Shown here one piece after another: positions 12,588 through 23,872 of a DNA stretch of 64,000 nt (the stretch's first letter is position 1; each line of letters begins with the position of its first letter). The notes beneath the pieces were generated by a model, which was given only the letters and a program-made list of their open reading frames with translations, was not told where the DNA came from and did not search any database. Source of the stretch: Clitoria ternatea (taxonomy: Eukaryota; Streptophyta; Magnoliopsida; Fabales; Fabaceae); the NCBI GenBank assembly GCA_037962975.1, contig JAYKXN010000072.1:558001-622000 (forward strand). The letters are read 5' to 3'. A program made the translations under genes and the position numbers.

Positions 12588-13712
12588 CATGCATTTCAAC
12601 ATAAAATCCCAACGGGAATCAATATACTTCACACACATATACACTCAGCATTCTCAATAAATTCGATATGCATCTCATGCAATCAGTATTCTCAATAAAC
12701 TCAGCTTGCATCTCATGCAATTTAATATAAAACAACAACAGAGGTTCATCCACTGCCTCACAGTATAATGCACTCGGCAATCACACTCACAACAATATTT
12801 ACATGCATCTCATGCATTCACTCAGCATCATCATGATTATCGACATACATCTCATGGACAGAAATCAACATGCACCATACAATTCATAATTATCATACAT
12901 CCGGGCTATCACTCAATCGACTACAACAATCAACACATTGCAAGTATAACATAACACAATAAAGTAGTTTCACCCGGAACCTGTCCATAAACTATGTATT
13001 TGAGATGTAAATCAGCCCCTACCTGGAATGAAGATTCTAGAAGCTCCTCGAGCTCTCAACTCCGATCGGTTGCTCCCGATCGATCCTTCAGTCACCCTTC
13101 TTCACTGAGCGACCCAGTTGTTGTACTCTGCACAGCTTTGGAGGAATTGAAAGCTGTCTCACACTCTCGAGCAGCTCAGCCTCCAAGGCACAACACTGTC
13201 CACTCACTCGGTCCAGTGGAGGATTCCAAATGTTGTTCCCACACTTGAACAGACCAATCCTCACCAACAATGGAGTACTTCCATGCTTCCAGGCACCCAT
13301 CGCTATTTTCTCCCTCACGAGCAGCTCCACCTCAACGACAGTGGACCATTTCCATAACTTCGAGGCACCCCCACGCTGCAGACTTCCTAATCAAGACTCT
13401 GACCGTCTTCGAATGGAAGAAGAAGAAGAAGAAGAAGGAGAAGGAGACGAAGAAACAGCCGATGAAGAAAGCTGGTTGCATGCACGAAGGAAGGAAGTGC
13501 TCACTCTCAAAGTCTTTTCTCCAATCAGCGTGAATAATGAGGGAGAGAGAGAACCGAAGCCCATTATACCACCAAAAGGGCACATGCGTAATTTCACCTG
13601 GCCACTTATTATTATTATTCAGCCACCTCTAACCAATCAGCAATTAATCTAAATCAACCATTAATGAGCAACTAACATTACTCGGTAATTAATTCAAAAT
13701 CAGGATGTTACA

Positions 13713-13966
13713 AACATACTTATGACCTGACATGATACTTAGTTATTATAAATGTTTTCAAATCTTATACATTTTTATTTGTTGGTTATTTATTAACATA
13801 CAAATCAAACATCACTTATATATTAGAATCAACCTTTTATTACTCTCATGAACATTTTTAAACATCACAAACAATGACTTACTTATTTTTATGATGTCAT
13901 TTATCATCATATTTGTCTGAATCTCATCAAACATTACTTTTTTATATGTAGAACATATTAGTTATT
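13713..13966. repeat. Alpha satellite sliver between two insertions
   Basis: It continues the satellite unit interrupted at 6121 (starting AACATACTTATGACC) and is interrupted again by the Athila-type element. The last five bases (TTATT, 13962-13966) are that element's TSD. Confidence 0.85.
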
Positions 13967-14219
13967 TGATAAATGCTTTATAATATAATAAATTAAATCT
14001 AGTTTGCTTAGGATTTTAGTCTTTATCCATTGTATTTCTTTTATTTATTGCAATTTTTGCTTTCTTTCCACTCTAGTCTACTTGGGTATGTTATTTTGCA
14101 GGAATTAAGGTAATAAAGGGTCAAAAACAAGAGAAAAACGACCATAAAATGATAAAGAAACAAGAAGAACAAGCCCAAAGTGGAAAGAATTCTCTTTTTA
14201 AAGCTGAAATTCGACTCAG

Positions 14220-15230
14220 AAAGCAAAAATCCGACTCAGAGCACTGAAATCCGACTCAAAATGGCCAAATCTGAGTGGGATAACTCAGAAATGACCAAAT
14301 CCGAGTGGAAGGACTCAGAATAGAGCATTGCCGAGTGGAATACTGCACTGCTGGAGGAAAATCGAGTGAAATGTTCCCTGACAAAGCCATTCTGAGTGAT
14401 AAATAGCTGACTGGAGTGAAGGACCAATGCTGAAATGGAATAAGTCTCGGTTAAAGGTGATTCCGAGTGGAAACTCCCCGACTGCATCCATTCCGAGTGA
14501 AAAAAAAAGGAGACTGACCTCCAATAAATATGTCCAAAGCTATTTTCCGAGTGGGAGCTTTCTGATTGCAACTAATCCGAGTTAAACCTGTTCCGAGTGA
14601 ATGGATTCTGAGTAGAAGAGGCCACTGAAATGAATAAATACTGACTAAGGAGGAATCCGAGTAGTCTCACTCAGAGAAAATGGCATTCTCAAGCAAGAAC
14701 AAAGCATTTCCGAGTAATTCTTAGCAAGGAAGGAAAAATCCGACCAGAAATGAATCACACTTGGGCAGACTCTCAAGTTCCACACTGAGCCCGAGTGAGA
14801 AGTCTCCAAGGAAAGCACATCCGAGTGAGTTGGGTCAGAAAGATGCATTTCCAAGCAAAGGAAGGCTCGGACATGGAAGAATTCTATCAGCCAGATTTCA
14901 GTCCTTCAAAGTCCAAGTTTCTGAGTGAAAGTGAAGTCAAATCCGAGTGGAAATTAACTCGGACTTCCGAGTGAAGATGTGATTTTATCATTTGAATGAG
15001 TAAATAAATTTTTCCGAGTGAATTCCAATGCAAAATCCGAGCAAAGCTTTAACCGAGTGGTCCAAATTCAGAGATAGCCGAGTGAAAATGATTGGGAACC
15101 GATTGAATCTGAACCAAGTGAGTCTTCAATTCCGAATGAACTCCATGAACTTGAGCCGAGTGAATGTTTCAGACAGTTCCGAGTCTTTCTGCAGTCAATT
15201 CTGACTGAATGGAAGATGCTCTTCAGTAAG
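14220..15230 (+). repeat. CCGAGTG micro-repeat field in the 5' LTR
   Basis: CCGAGTG and one-base variants (CTGAGTG, CCGACTC) occur every 15-40 bases. The same field is in the 3' LTR at about 24140-25140. Many differences between the two LTRs are C/T or G/A changes inside these motifs. Confidence 0.8.
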
Positions 15231-15289
15231 TCTTCACTCGTCCTTTCATTCAGCTTCATCACCAATCGGTTCTCCTCCAAACACCGACC

Positions 15290-15870
15290 CAATTCTTCAC
15301 AAATGCAACACCGGATCACTACCTCCATCAACACCGCCTCCTTCTACTTTCCTTCAAGTCACTCTCTACACCGTCCTCAATCCAGAAATCCGACCCACAT
15401 TCCTCTCTTCTATCCGCTGTCCCCTTCTAATCCATACCACACACCGTCCCACTTCACCTTTCCTTTCTATCCATACCGCCCAGACTTCTGTCAAACCAAC
15501 ACCGCCCAGTAATCCATCAACCAACACCGCCCAGGCTCTTCTCTCCAACCAATACCGCCCAGGCTCCTAATCCACAACTCCGCCCAGACTCCTTTCCTTT
15601 CCATCCACAACACCGTCCTCTCCTTCCTAATATTCTCAACACCGCCCAACCGTCCTCACCTCAACACACCGCCCACCTTCCCAACACCGTCTCCCTTTCT
15701 TCTTCTAATACATAACACCGCCCAGTAACCCTCTCAAGACCGCCCAGACTTTACATCAATTCAACACCGTCCAGCCCACAACGTCCAGATCTTCATCTAA
15801 CAGCAACTCCTCTCCACGCTGTCCAGTTCAGTCACCAACACCGTCCAGCAAGCTTTCACTCGGATTTGTG
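15290..15870 (+). repeat. CACCGCCCAG-like micro-repeat field in the 5' LTR
   Basis: Fifteen or more imperfect copies of ACACCG(C/T)CCAG are spaced by pyrimidine-rich linkers. The equivalent field in the 3' LTR is at about 25210-25790. Open frames across it on both strands reflect the low stop content of this CA/CC-rich sequence, not genes. Confidence 0.75.
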
Positions 15871-16077
15871 GGAAAATAACATTTTTTCACTATGAATTTC
15901 ATCATTCTGCACCAATCTTCACTAAAATCCAAGCACCGAATTATTGGAAATATTAAATATGCAAATTGGAAACAAGTTGGCACAACTGGAATTCACATGC
16001 ACTGAAAGTTTCTCCCACTTACAAATTTTAACGCGTTTCCTTAGCTGGATTCATTCATCCATTTGCCTATAAAAAGG

Positions 16078-16085
16078 AGAGCAAC
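16078..16085 (+). promoter_or_regulatory. TATA box of the 5' LTR promoter
   Basis: TATAAAAA lies in GCCTATAAAAAGGAGAGC, followed within about 60 bases by a CT-rich leader. Its position about two thirds into the LTR and its conservation in the 3' LTR (25990-25997) support it as the RNA polymerase II core promoter of the element. Confidence 0.7.
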
Positions 16086-17154
16086 CAGGAGCAATCAATA
16101 ATCACTTCCATTAATTACCATCAGATTTATTTTCTTTCTTCGTTACTTTCTCTCCTTTTCTCTTTAGCTTTCTTCTTTTCCATTTTTCTTTCTCTGTTCG
16201 TTTTTCTTCTCTTTCTTTCTATTTTCTTTTCTTTCTTTTATTTTGTAAGAGTGTGAGGGCTGTAAAAGTGAGATTTTAAATTTGTAATTGGTGGAGAAAT
16301 TATTGCAACAAGGAATTACAGTGGTAAATTATTCTGAGCTTTTGGAGAAACCCGTAAGTCTTTATTTTTACCATGTCTTGTATGTTTTATTTTTCCATTA
16401 TTTACATGAATTTAAATTATTTCATGAGTAGCTAAATTAATTATCTTGGGATAAAGGGGGTATGATAATATTTTATTTTAATGTTATTTTGACTTGGAAT
16501 TAAATAAATTTCTGTTTTCCATTTAGTTCAATTATGCTTAATGCTTTTAGTAATTCCTAACAAGAACCTAAATGATAAAACTGTATACTTATGGGTATAT
16601 TAGTAAGTTTAGGTAATAAATAGAATCGAGAGATTTATTTTTACCAGAAAGCTTTGAACTAAACCTAAGATTTTTGAAATGCTTTTTGTGACCTTGGTAA
16701 AATCGTGAAAGTAATCAAAATTCTTTTGAGGAAATAAAAGGGATTTTCATAAAACGATAATGGGCCTTTCTGAGGATTAAGCAGCGCTTTCCATAGGTTA
16801 GGTACATTAATAGGATTCCGAGAGGAACATATTAATTAGCTTTTGGAAAATTCGCCTTGGAAAACTTAATTCGATTCTTATTTATGAAAAGTTAAAATTC
16901 ATTAAACATAAAATAGAGTCCTAATCCCCCGAAATCCCAAGATATTCTCAACTCTGATTTTCTAAGTATCAAGTAAATTTTGTTTCTAAATTTGGATTTT
17001 TAAATTGTGTTTTATTTTACAAAAATATTAAAAATCAATTGTGTGGATAATTAAATTTCAATATGCTGGTACTTTGAACACAGTCCCTGTGGAGAACGAT
17101 AATCTTTTATATTACGCGACATAACCCGTGCGCTTGCGGGTCCTGTCAAGTTTT

Positions 17155-17172
17155 TGGCGCCGTTGCCGGGGA
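17155..17172 (+). other. Primer binding site, tRNA-Asp type
   Basis: TGGCGCCGTTGCCGGGGA begins 6 bases after the 5' LTR and is the exact complement of the 3' 18 bases of plant tRNA-Asp(GUC), as I know that tRNA. It primes minus-strand DNA synthesis. This PBS is characteristic of Athila-type elements. Confidence 0.9.
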
Positions 17173-17344
17173 CTGTTGTCCCTCAAATATCGGCAATATT
17201 GAAATTCGATTAGATCATACTTGTTAATATTTTTATTTTTATTTTTATTTTTATTTTCTTTGTAATTTTGTATTTTGTTCTATATTCTGTGTATCTGTTT
17301 TATTTTTGTAATTATTTGTTTTATTTGTCATTTATTTTCTATTT

Positions 17345-17458
17345 ATGCGACGAAGCCGTAGTGTCGATCTAAACTTAGGATTTGACCCTGAGATAGAACG
17401 TACCCTTAGAGCTTTGAGAAAACAACAAAAACAACAAAAAGAACAAAAAGAAAAATAA
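17345..17458 (+). CDS. 37-residue leader frame directly before gag
   Basis: An ATG at 17345 opens a 37-residue frame (MRRSRSVDLNLGF... ending in a Q/K/E-rich stretch) that stops with TAA at 17456-17458, immediately followed in the same frame by the ATG of gag at 17459. A sequence with DPEIERTLR is often found at the extreme N-terminus of Athila gag, so this is either a gag N-terminus cut off by a stop codon or a short upstream frame. Its Arg/Lys-rich composition gives no further function. Confidence 0.5.
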   Translation: MRRSRSVDLNLGFDPEIERTLRALRKQQKQQKEQKEK

Positions 17459-17788
17459 ATGGCAGACCAACACAGACCCTTAAGAGATTTTTCCGCTCCA
17501 AGCACCAATGGGAGAGGATCTAGCATCCTTAGACCCACAGTGGAGGCTAACAATTTTGAATTGAAGCCTTCACTACTCTCAATGGTTCAACAGAACCAAT
17601 TCGGAAGATTACCCTCCGAAGATCCAAATCTTCACCTTCAAATCTTTCTTGAATACTGTGACACCCTGAAGATGAACGGAGCCACCAATGATGCCATTCG
17701 CTTAAGACTTTCCCCTTTCTCCTTAAGAGATAAAGCAAGGGCGTGGTTATACTCTCTTCCTGAAGGATCCATCACGACTTGGGAATAA
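17459..17788 (+). pseudogene. gag: gag N-terminal part, ended by premature stop
   Basis: A 109-residue frame from ATG 17459 to TAA 17786-17788. It holds the start of the retrotransposon gag (capsid-like) domain, with the typical ...RDKARAWLYSLP...ITTWE segment near its end. In intact relatives this domain continues without a break, and here the same frame continues after the stop at 17789, so the TAA is a nonsense mutation. In relatives the product would assemble the virus-like particle in the cytoplasm. Confidence 0.85.
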
Positions 17789-20700
17789 TTGTCCAGTGCT
17801 TTTATCAATAAATGGTACCCAAGGAACAAGACTGATGTTCTGAGAAAACAAATCATCAATTTTTCACAAAAAGATGATGAATCCTTGTATGAAGCCTGGG
17901 AAAGATACAGGGAGTTGCTAAGAGAATGTCCTCACCATGGGATAGAAAGGTGGTTGACAATTCATATTTTCTATAATGGACTAACTTCCACACAAAAGAT
18001 CTCTTTAGATGCTGCAGCTGGAGGAGCCTTCATGAGTAAAAATGTTGATGAAGCTGAGAACCTGATTGAGGAAATAGCTCAAAACACTCACCAGTGGAAC
18101 TTTGAGAGAGGATTACCTGCTAAAACACCAGGTAAGTATTCTGTTGATGCTCTCTCCTTACTTTCTGCCAAAGTTGAAGCATTAACATTAAAACTTGATA
18201 AAATAGGGTCAACAGGTGCTACTAATATTGCTTGTGAAGTTTGTGGTGTTTCAGGACATGGAGCTACAAACTGCCATTTAGCAATGACCCCTAATCAAGA
18301 ACAAGAAATGCATCAGGTGGATGCTATTGGAAACTATAGTGTAAATTATCAAAGTAACTACAGACCTCCACAAGGTCCACCTGGCTTCCAAAATAGGCCA
18401 CCTCAATTCCAAAGTAACTACAAACCTCAACAAGGAACCTATATTCCACAAAAATCAAAGCTAGAATCCTTGATGGAGACATTTGTAGCTACTCAACTTA
18501 AACAAAATGATGAATTCTCTGATGTAATAAAAAACTTGGCTTCAAAAGTGGACTCTCTTGCCACCCATAACAAAATACTGGAAAATCAAATTGCCCAACA
18601 AACCTCCTATTCTCAAAGAGCACCAGGAACATTTCCTGGAAAACCAGAGGCTGGACCATCCAACCAAACCATGGCTGTCACTCTTAGGAGTGGTACTCAA
18701 TATGATGGACCAGTTGATAAGACTACAATGGAGGAAAAGAAAGTGGATGAATCTTCATCCCATCCAGTGATTGAAGAAGAGAAACCACAAGAAAAGAAGG
18801 AGGAGGTTAAGCCATATCAACCTCCCATTCCATTTCCTCAGCGCTTAGCCAAAGCAAAGTTGGACAAACAATTTGGTAAGTTCCTTGATGTTTTAAAGAA
18901 ATTGTATATTAATATTCCTTTTACAGATGCTTTACAGCAAATGCCTACATATGCAAAGTTCTTGAAGGACATTCTGTCCAACAAAAGAAGACTGGAGGAT
19001 GATGGTACAGTTGCACTTACTGAAGACTGCAGTGCTCTAATTCAAAAGAAACTTCCACCCAAGCTCCAAGATCCAGGTAGTTTCTCTATTCCTTGCATGA
19101 TTGGTGACATGAATATAGATAAAGCATTGTGTGATTTAGGAGCAAGTGTGAGTTTAATGCCATTATCTGTTGCTGAAAAGTTAGGATTGGGTGAACTAAA
19201 ACCTACTAGGATGTCTTTACAATTGGCTGATAGATCTGTAAAATATCCTGTAGGAATTTTAGAGGATGTTCCTATTAAGATAGGAAAATTTTTTATACCT
19301 GCTGACTTTGTTGTGCTTGAAATGGACGAAGATTCTTTGATTCCTATTATTTTAGGCAGACCATTTTTAGCAACTGCAGGTGCTGTGATTGATGTCAAGA
19401 ATGGTAAGTTGTCTCTAACTGTTGGAGACCAAAAGGTTGATTTCAACTTGAAAAATATTTTAGAAAAACCTTATAATGATGTTTGTTGTACTGTGGATTT
19501 TGTCGAACAAGTGGTAAAGGAAACAACCCTTCCTAATGACCCACTTGAAACTATTTTCATGATTGAGTCAACAGAAACATTTGATTGCTCTGAGGCCCCA
19601 CTAAAACATGATACTGAGGTCATAGGTGACAAAGTGGTAAGCCCCAATGTGGAATTAAAACCTTTACCAGCTTCATTAAGGTATGAGTTTCTTGGCCCTA
19701 ATTCCACATATCCTGTGATTATTAATGCTGAATTGAATCCATGTGAAACTAAAAAACTTTTGAAACAACTTAGGTTGTATAGAAAGGTAATAGGTTATAC
19801 AATGGATGATATCAAAGGGATTAGCCCTTCTCTTTGTATGCACAGGATTACTGTAGAAGATGAAAGTAGGCCCACAGTAGAACCACTTAGGAGATTAAAT
19901 CCTAAAATGCAAGAAGTGGTTAAAAAGGAAATTTTGAAATTACTTGATGCTGGAGTCATATATCCTGTTGATAGTAGTAAATGGGTAAGTCCTGTCCATG
20001 TGGTGCCTAAAAAGGGGGGAATAACTGTGATTGAAAATGATAAACATAACTTGATTCCTACTAGGATTGTCTCTGGTTGGCGCATGTGCATTGATTATAG
20101 GAAGTTAAATAGCGCCACGAAAAAAGATCATTTTCCCCTCCCTTTTATTGATCAGATGCTTGAAAGACTTGCGAAACACTCTTATTTCTGTTATTTGGAT
20201 GGGTATTCAGGTTTTCATCAAATTCTCATTCATCCATCTGATCAAGAAAAGACTGCCTTCACTTGCCCTTATGGGACTTATGCTTACAGACGTATGCCTT
20301 TTGGTTTATGTAATGCACCTGCGACTTTTCAAAGGTGTATGCAAGCAATTTTTTCTGATCTTATTGAAAATGTGATGGAAGTCTTTATGGATGATTTTTC
20401 AGTGCATGGTTTGGATTTTGATAATTGTTTAACAAATTTGCGCCAAGTCTTGCAGCGTTGTGAAGAAACCAATTTGGTTCTAAATTGGGAAAAATGCCAT
20501 TTTATGGTAAGAGAAGGCATAGTTCTTGGACACCTGGTGTCTAAGAGAGGTATAGAAGTTGATAAGGCTAAAGTGGAAGTAATTGAAAAATTACCTCCAC
20601 CCACAAATGTGAAAGGTATTCGGAGTTTTCTTGGACATGCAGGGTTTTACCGTAGGTTCATTAAAGATTTCTCCAAAATCACAAAGCCTCTTACAACTCT

Positions 20701-21415
20701 TCTGGGTAAGGATGTGCCTTTCAATTTTGATTCATCTTGTACGAAAGCTTTTTGTAGGATAAAGCAAGCTCTAATCTCTGCCCTCATCGTACAACCACCT
20801 GATTGGAAACTCCCATTTGAGCTGATGTGCGATGCGAGTGATTACGCAGTGGGAGCAGTGTTGGGGCAAAGAAAGGATAAAAAGCTCCATGTAATTCATT
20901 ATGCCAGCCGGACGCTAGATGATGCTCAGGTAAATTATGCCACAACTGAAAAAGAACTGTTAGTTATTGTCTTTGCTTTTGATAAATTTAGGTCTTATTT
21001 GGTAGGTTCATATGTTACTGTTTACACTGACCACTCTGCCATTAAGTATCTATTGAATAAAAAGGAAGCAAAGCCTAGATTAATTAGGTGGATTCTAATA
21101 TTGCAAGAATTTGACTTGGAAATTAAGGACAAGAAGGGTACCGAGAACTTGGTCGCTGACCACCTATCTAGGTTGACATCTGAAAAAGAAGAAACAGATA
21201 ATATTCCCATCAATGAATCTTTTCCAGATGAACAACTCTTGAACCTTAGTATCCAACGTGTTCCTTGGTATGCTGATTTTGTAAATTTTCTTGCATGTGG
21301 TATCTTACCTCCTGATCTTAGCTTTCAGCAAAGGAAAAGGTTTTATGCAGATGTCAAGCATTATTATTGGGATGAACCACTCCTTTTCAAGCAATGTGCA
21401 GATGGTATGATTTAG
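17789..21415 (+). pseudogene. pol: gag C-terminus, protease, reverse transcriptase and RNase H of the Athila-type element
   Basis: A 1208-codon open stretch in the gag frame, bounded by stops at 17786 and 21413. Order: rest of the gag domain (to about 18130); a CX2CX4HX4C zinc knuckle (18232-18273, CEVCGVSGHGATNC); a low-complexity Pro/Gln linker and a Lys/Glu-rich stretch (18350-18830); aspartic protease with the DLGAS active site (Asp codon at 19133); reverse transcriptase (about 19850-20470) with RRMPFGLCNAPATF and the MDD catalytic box at 20387-20395; RNase H (about 20815-21180) with CDASD, TEKELL and YTDH motifs. Domain order and spacing are complete, so this part looks recently functional. 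The stop at 21413-21415 separates it from integrase. Confidence 0.95.
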
Positions 21416-21940
21416 AGATGTGTTTCACAAGATGATGTCCATGCTATCTTGGATCATTGCCATTCTCTTTCCTGTGGAGGGCACATGAGCACCTCCAAGA
21501 CAGCTGCTAAAATATTGCAAGCTGGGTTCTATTGGCCAAATATTTTTAAGGATGTACGTAAGTATGTTCTAACTTGTGATGCTTGCCAAAGAACAGGTAA
21601 CATTGGTAAGAGACAAGAAATGCCATTGAATACCATTTTAGAAGTTGAATTGTTTGATGTATGGGGTGTTGATTTTATGGGTCCCTTTCCCTCTTCTTTT
21701 GGAAATCAGTTCATATTAGTGGCAGTTGACTATGTGTCAAAATGGGTGAAAGCCATTGCTTCACCCCATTCCGATGCTAAGACTGTTATTAAACTTTTCA
21801 AGAAAATAATATTTCCAAGGTTTGGGGTCCCAAAATGTGTTATAAGTGATGGAGGGTCTCATTTTATTGAGAAAACTTTTCAAACCCTTCTAAAGAAATA
21901 TGGAGTTAAGCATAAGGTTGCTACACCTTATCACCCATAA
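21416..21940 (+). pseudogene. int: Integrase N-terminal and core part
   Basis: It continues the pol frame after the stop at 21413. An HHCC zinc-binding domain is visible (His codons near 21452-21485; the CX2C is in TCDACQ, Cys codons at 21575 and 21584). The core follows, with catalytic Asp codons at 21671 (in VDFMGPF) and 21848 (in ISDGG). The stretch ends with TAA at 21938-21940, inside the core and before the catalytic Glu, so integrase is truncated in any translation. Confidence 0.9.
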
Positions 21941-22354
21941 ACTAGTGGACAAGTTGAGGTATCCAATCGGGAAATTAAAAATATTCTTTAAAAAGTGGTG
22001 AATACATCACGTAAGGATTGGTCTATTAAGTTAGATGATTCCTTATGGGCGTATCGAACCGCATACAAAACTCCTATTGGAACCACACCTTTTAAGCAAG
22101 TATATGGGAAGCCCTGTCATTTACCTGTTGAGCTAGAATATAAATCTTTTTGGGCTGTTAAAACTCTTAACTTTGATCATAAGGCTGCAGGTGAACAAAG
22201 ATTGTTGGAATTAAATGAGCTTGAAGAACTCCGTCTAGATGCATACGAAAATGCTAGAATTTATAAAGAAAAACCAAACAATGGCATGATCGTCACATCC
22301 AACGTAGAACATTTAATCCAGGTGATATGGTTTTACTGTTTAATTCCAGATTGA
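21941..22354 (+). pseudogene. int: Integrase C-terminal part with a further stop and a frameshift
   Basis: The same frame continues; the Glu completing the D-D-35-E triad is at 21956-21958. A further in-frame TAA lies at 21989-21991, after which the frame is open (SLWAYRTAYKTP... is typical of the integrase end) to about 22270. There the matching protein frame shifts, within an A-rich run at about 22268-22273. The stop at 22352 is therefore only the end of the shifted frame. Confidence 0.85.
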
Positions 22355-22554
22355 AGCTTTTTCCAGGTAAACTGAGATCCCGATGGTCGGGACCATTCAA
22401 GGTGACAAAAGTCTTTCCCTTTGGAGCTGTCGAACTATGGAGCGAGAAATCTGGTAGATTTAGGGTAAATGGACAGAGAGTAAAGCATTACTTCACCGGT
22501 CAACCAATACAACAAGCAAGTGACTTGGACTTGTTTGATGCTCCTGATGAGTAA
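22280..22554 (+). pseudogene. int: Integrase C-terminal tail in the shifted frame
   Basis: After the frameshift the tail is read in another frame: a GDMVLL segment at about 22321-22338, then LRSRWSGPFKV, a small SH3-like domain common at the C-terminus of Ty3/gypsy integrases, ending at TAA 22552-22554. No further conserved domain follows. Confidence 0.8.
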
Positions 22555-22738
22555 ATCCAAACGGTGAGAAGTCTGGCTGAAGACTTAAAACTTAGCACTG
22601 ATAGGGAGGTAACCCTATAAAAAGTTATTGTTTTATTTTAAGCTTTTATTCTATTAAAAAAAAAACCAACTATGTCAGATGCCGATTTGGGGTTACTACA
22701 GGTAAGTTTTCTTATACTTTTATCATCCATTTTTAACA

Positions 22739-22773
22739 TTGAGGACAATGTCAAATTCTGGTTTGGGGTGGTA
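22739..22773 (+). other. Internal polypurine-tract-like motif
   Basis: TTGAGGACAATG followed about 10 bases later by GGTTTGGGGTGG. It closely repeats the arrangement next to the 3' LTR, 1.1 kb downstream, suggesting a second plus-strand priming site or a duplicated 3' end. Confidence 0.5.
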
Positions 22774-23872
22774 GGTAAGAAAACTTAACTGTTTTGTTTA
22801 GGTTGTGTGATTGTTATTTTATTTTGCATGTGTTTTCCTTGCTTTGTTTGTAATCTTGTAATTTACCATGATTGCATGATAAATTTACTTTGAACACAAA
22901 GCTAAAGTATCTAAGGACCAAAAATTTGAGTAAAATTTTCAAAAAAATTGATTGTTTAAATGCCAAATAAATGCTTAAATGAACCTTATGCGATTAAAAT
23001 TTTCTTTGAAAAGACTTTCCATGGTTAGACTTGAGCCAAAATGGGTTATTTATCAAACAAATTTTCAAAACCCATATTTTCTTGATTGAGTGAATCTCAT
23101 AGTCATTAATATTCTAGAACTTGTTTTTCAACCGATTCAAAATGGTTTTTGATTATATGTCTTAGGATGATAAAGGCACAATTAGGTCTTATTCTTAAGC
23201 CTCAGAATTTTGTATAATTTAACCCCTAGTTGCCCCTTTTGAGCCTAAAAGTGAAAATTTTTCTTTGAAACCTTTCATTGACTAATATTCTCTTAAATGG
23301 TGAAAAAGTTGGAAATTTAGTGGAGCAAAGAAATAAAAAAGGACTTAAGAAAAATATGGTATTGGATGCAAAGAAAAGCAAGAAAAAGAAAAAGAAAATC
23401 AAAAGGATGATATTGAATGAATTCCAAAAAAGTCCATAAAAGTTCAAAAATATGCTCTGTTAAAATTATAATGGTAATTTGAATCATTCATGATGTTAAA
23501 GCCCTTTTGTATTCGATTTTTCTTGAAATTCCTACCAATACAACCCAAGGCCACGTTACAACCTTTGAAAGACCTTTAGACTTTGACATATTTTCTATCT
23601 AAACTGTGGAGTTTTTGGTTTATTAACAAGCTTATGGTAATATTTTTTGACTATGATGATTTGAGAGATACACAAACCTTTAAACACTTGAGTGAAAATT
23701 GTGAGAAGAGTATCTCAAGTCTTGACATTGAAAATTGATTCACATAAGAAAAATAAAACTGGCATTTGAATAAATCTGTTTCTCTATTTTGAATTCCTTA
23801 GTTTATTAAGTTTAGTGTTTTCTGTATTTTATCTTGTGAATATGGTGATTGCTTGAGGACAAGCAGTGTTTT

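Larger units (their letters stand above)
6122..13712 (-). mobile_element. Solo LTR (about 2.9 kb) split by a nested solo LTR
   Basis: The plus-strand ends are TGAAACATCCCGG and GGATGTTACA, flanked by a 5-bp TSD AACAT (6117-6121 and 13713-13717). Joining the flanks recreates the uninterrupted satellite seen at about 3340. Sense is minus, judged by homology to the solo LTR at 49150-52562, which is its reverse complement (for example 7150-7220 against about 51340-51420). Without the nested 7904-12587 insertion the LTR is about 2.9 kb. There is no PBS, coding domain or PPT, so it is a solo LTR. Many CACTCGG motifs (CCGAGTG on the sense strand) lie at 6300-6850. Longer frames inside, for example at 13230-13652, show no recognisable protein. 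Confidence 0.85.
13967..17148 (+). repeat. 5' LTR of the Athila-type element
   Basis: It starts TGATAAATGC and ends GGGTCCTGTCA. In order it holds an AT-rich start, a CCGAGTG micro-repeat field (about 14220-15230), a field of CACCGCCCAG-like repeats (about 15290-15870), a TATA box, a pyrimidine-rich tract (16130-16240, likely downstream of the transcription start) and an AT-rich 3' part. It is 3182 bp, the same as the 3' copy, with small compensating indels near 14360 and 16133. Confidence 0.95.

Noticed and set aside
13230..13652. 140-codon frame with a Glu-rich stretch
   Set aside because: The Glu run comes from a GAAGAA microsatellite-like tract (the opposite-strand equivalent of the CTT run at 49349) in a minus-strand LTR.
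13967..14500. Independent insertion between the two adjacent LTR elements (solo LTR family at 6122 extending to 13966)
   Set aside because: The 254 bases at 13713-13966 align to satellite, and each element has its own TSD, so they are separate insertions.
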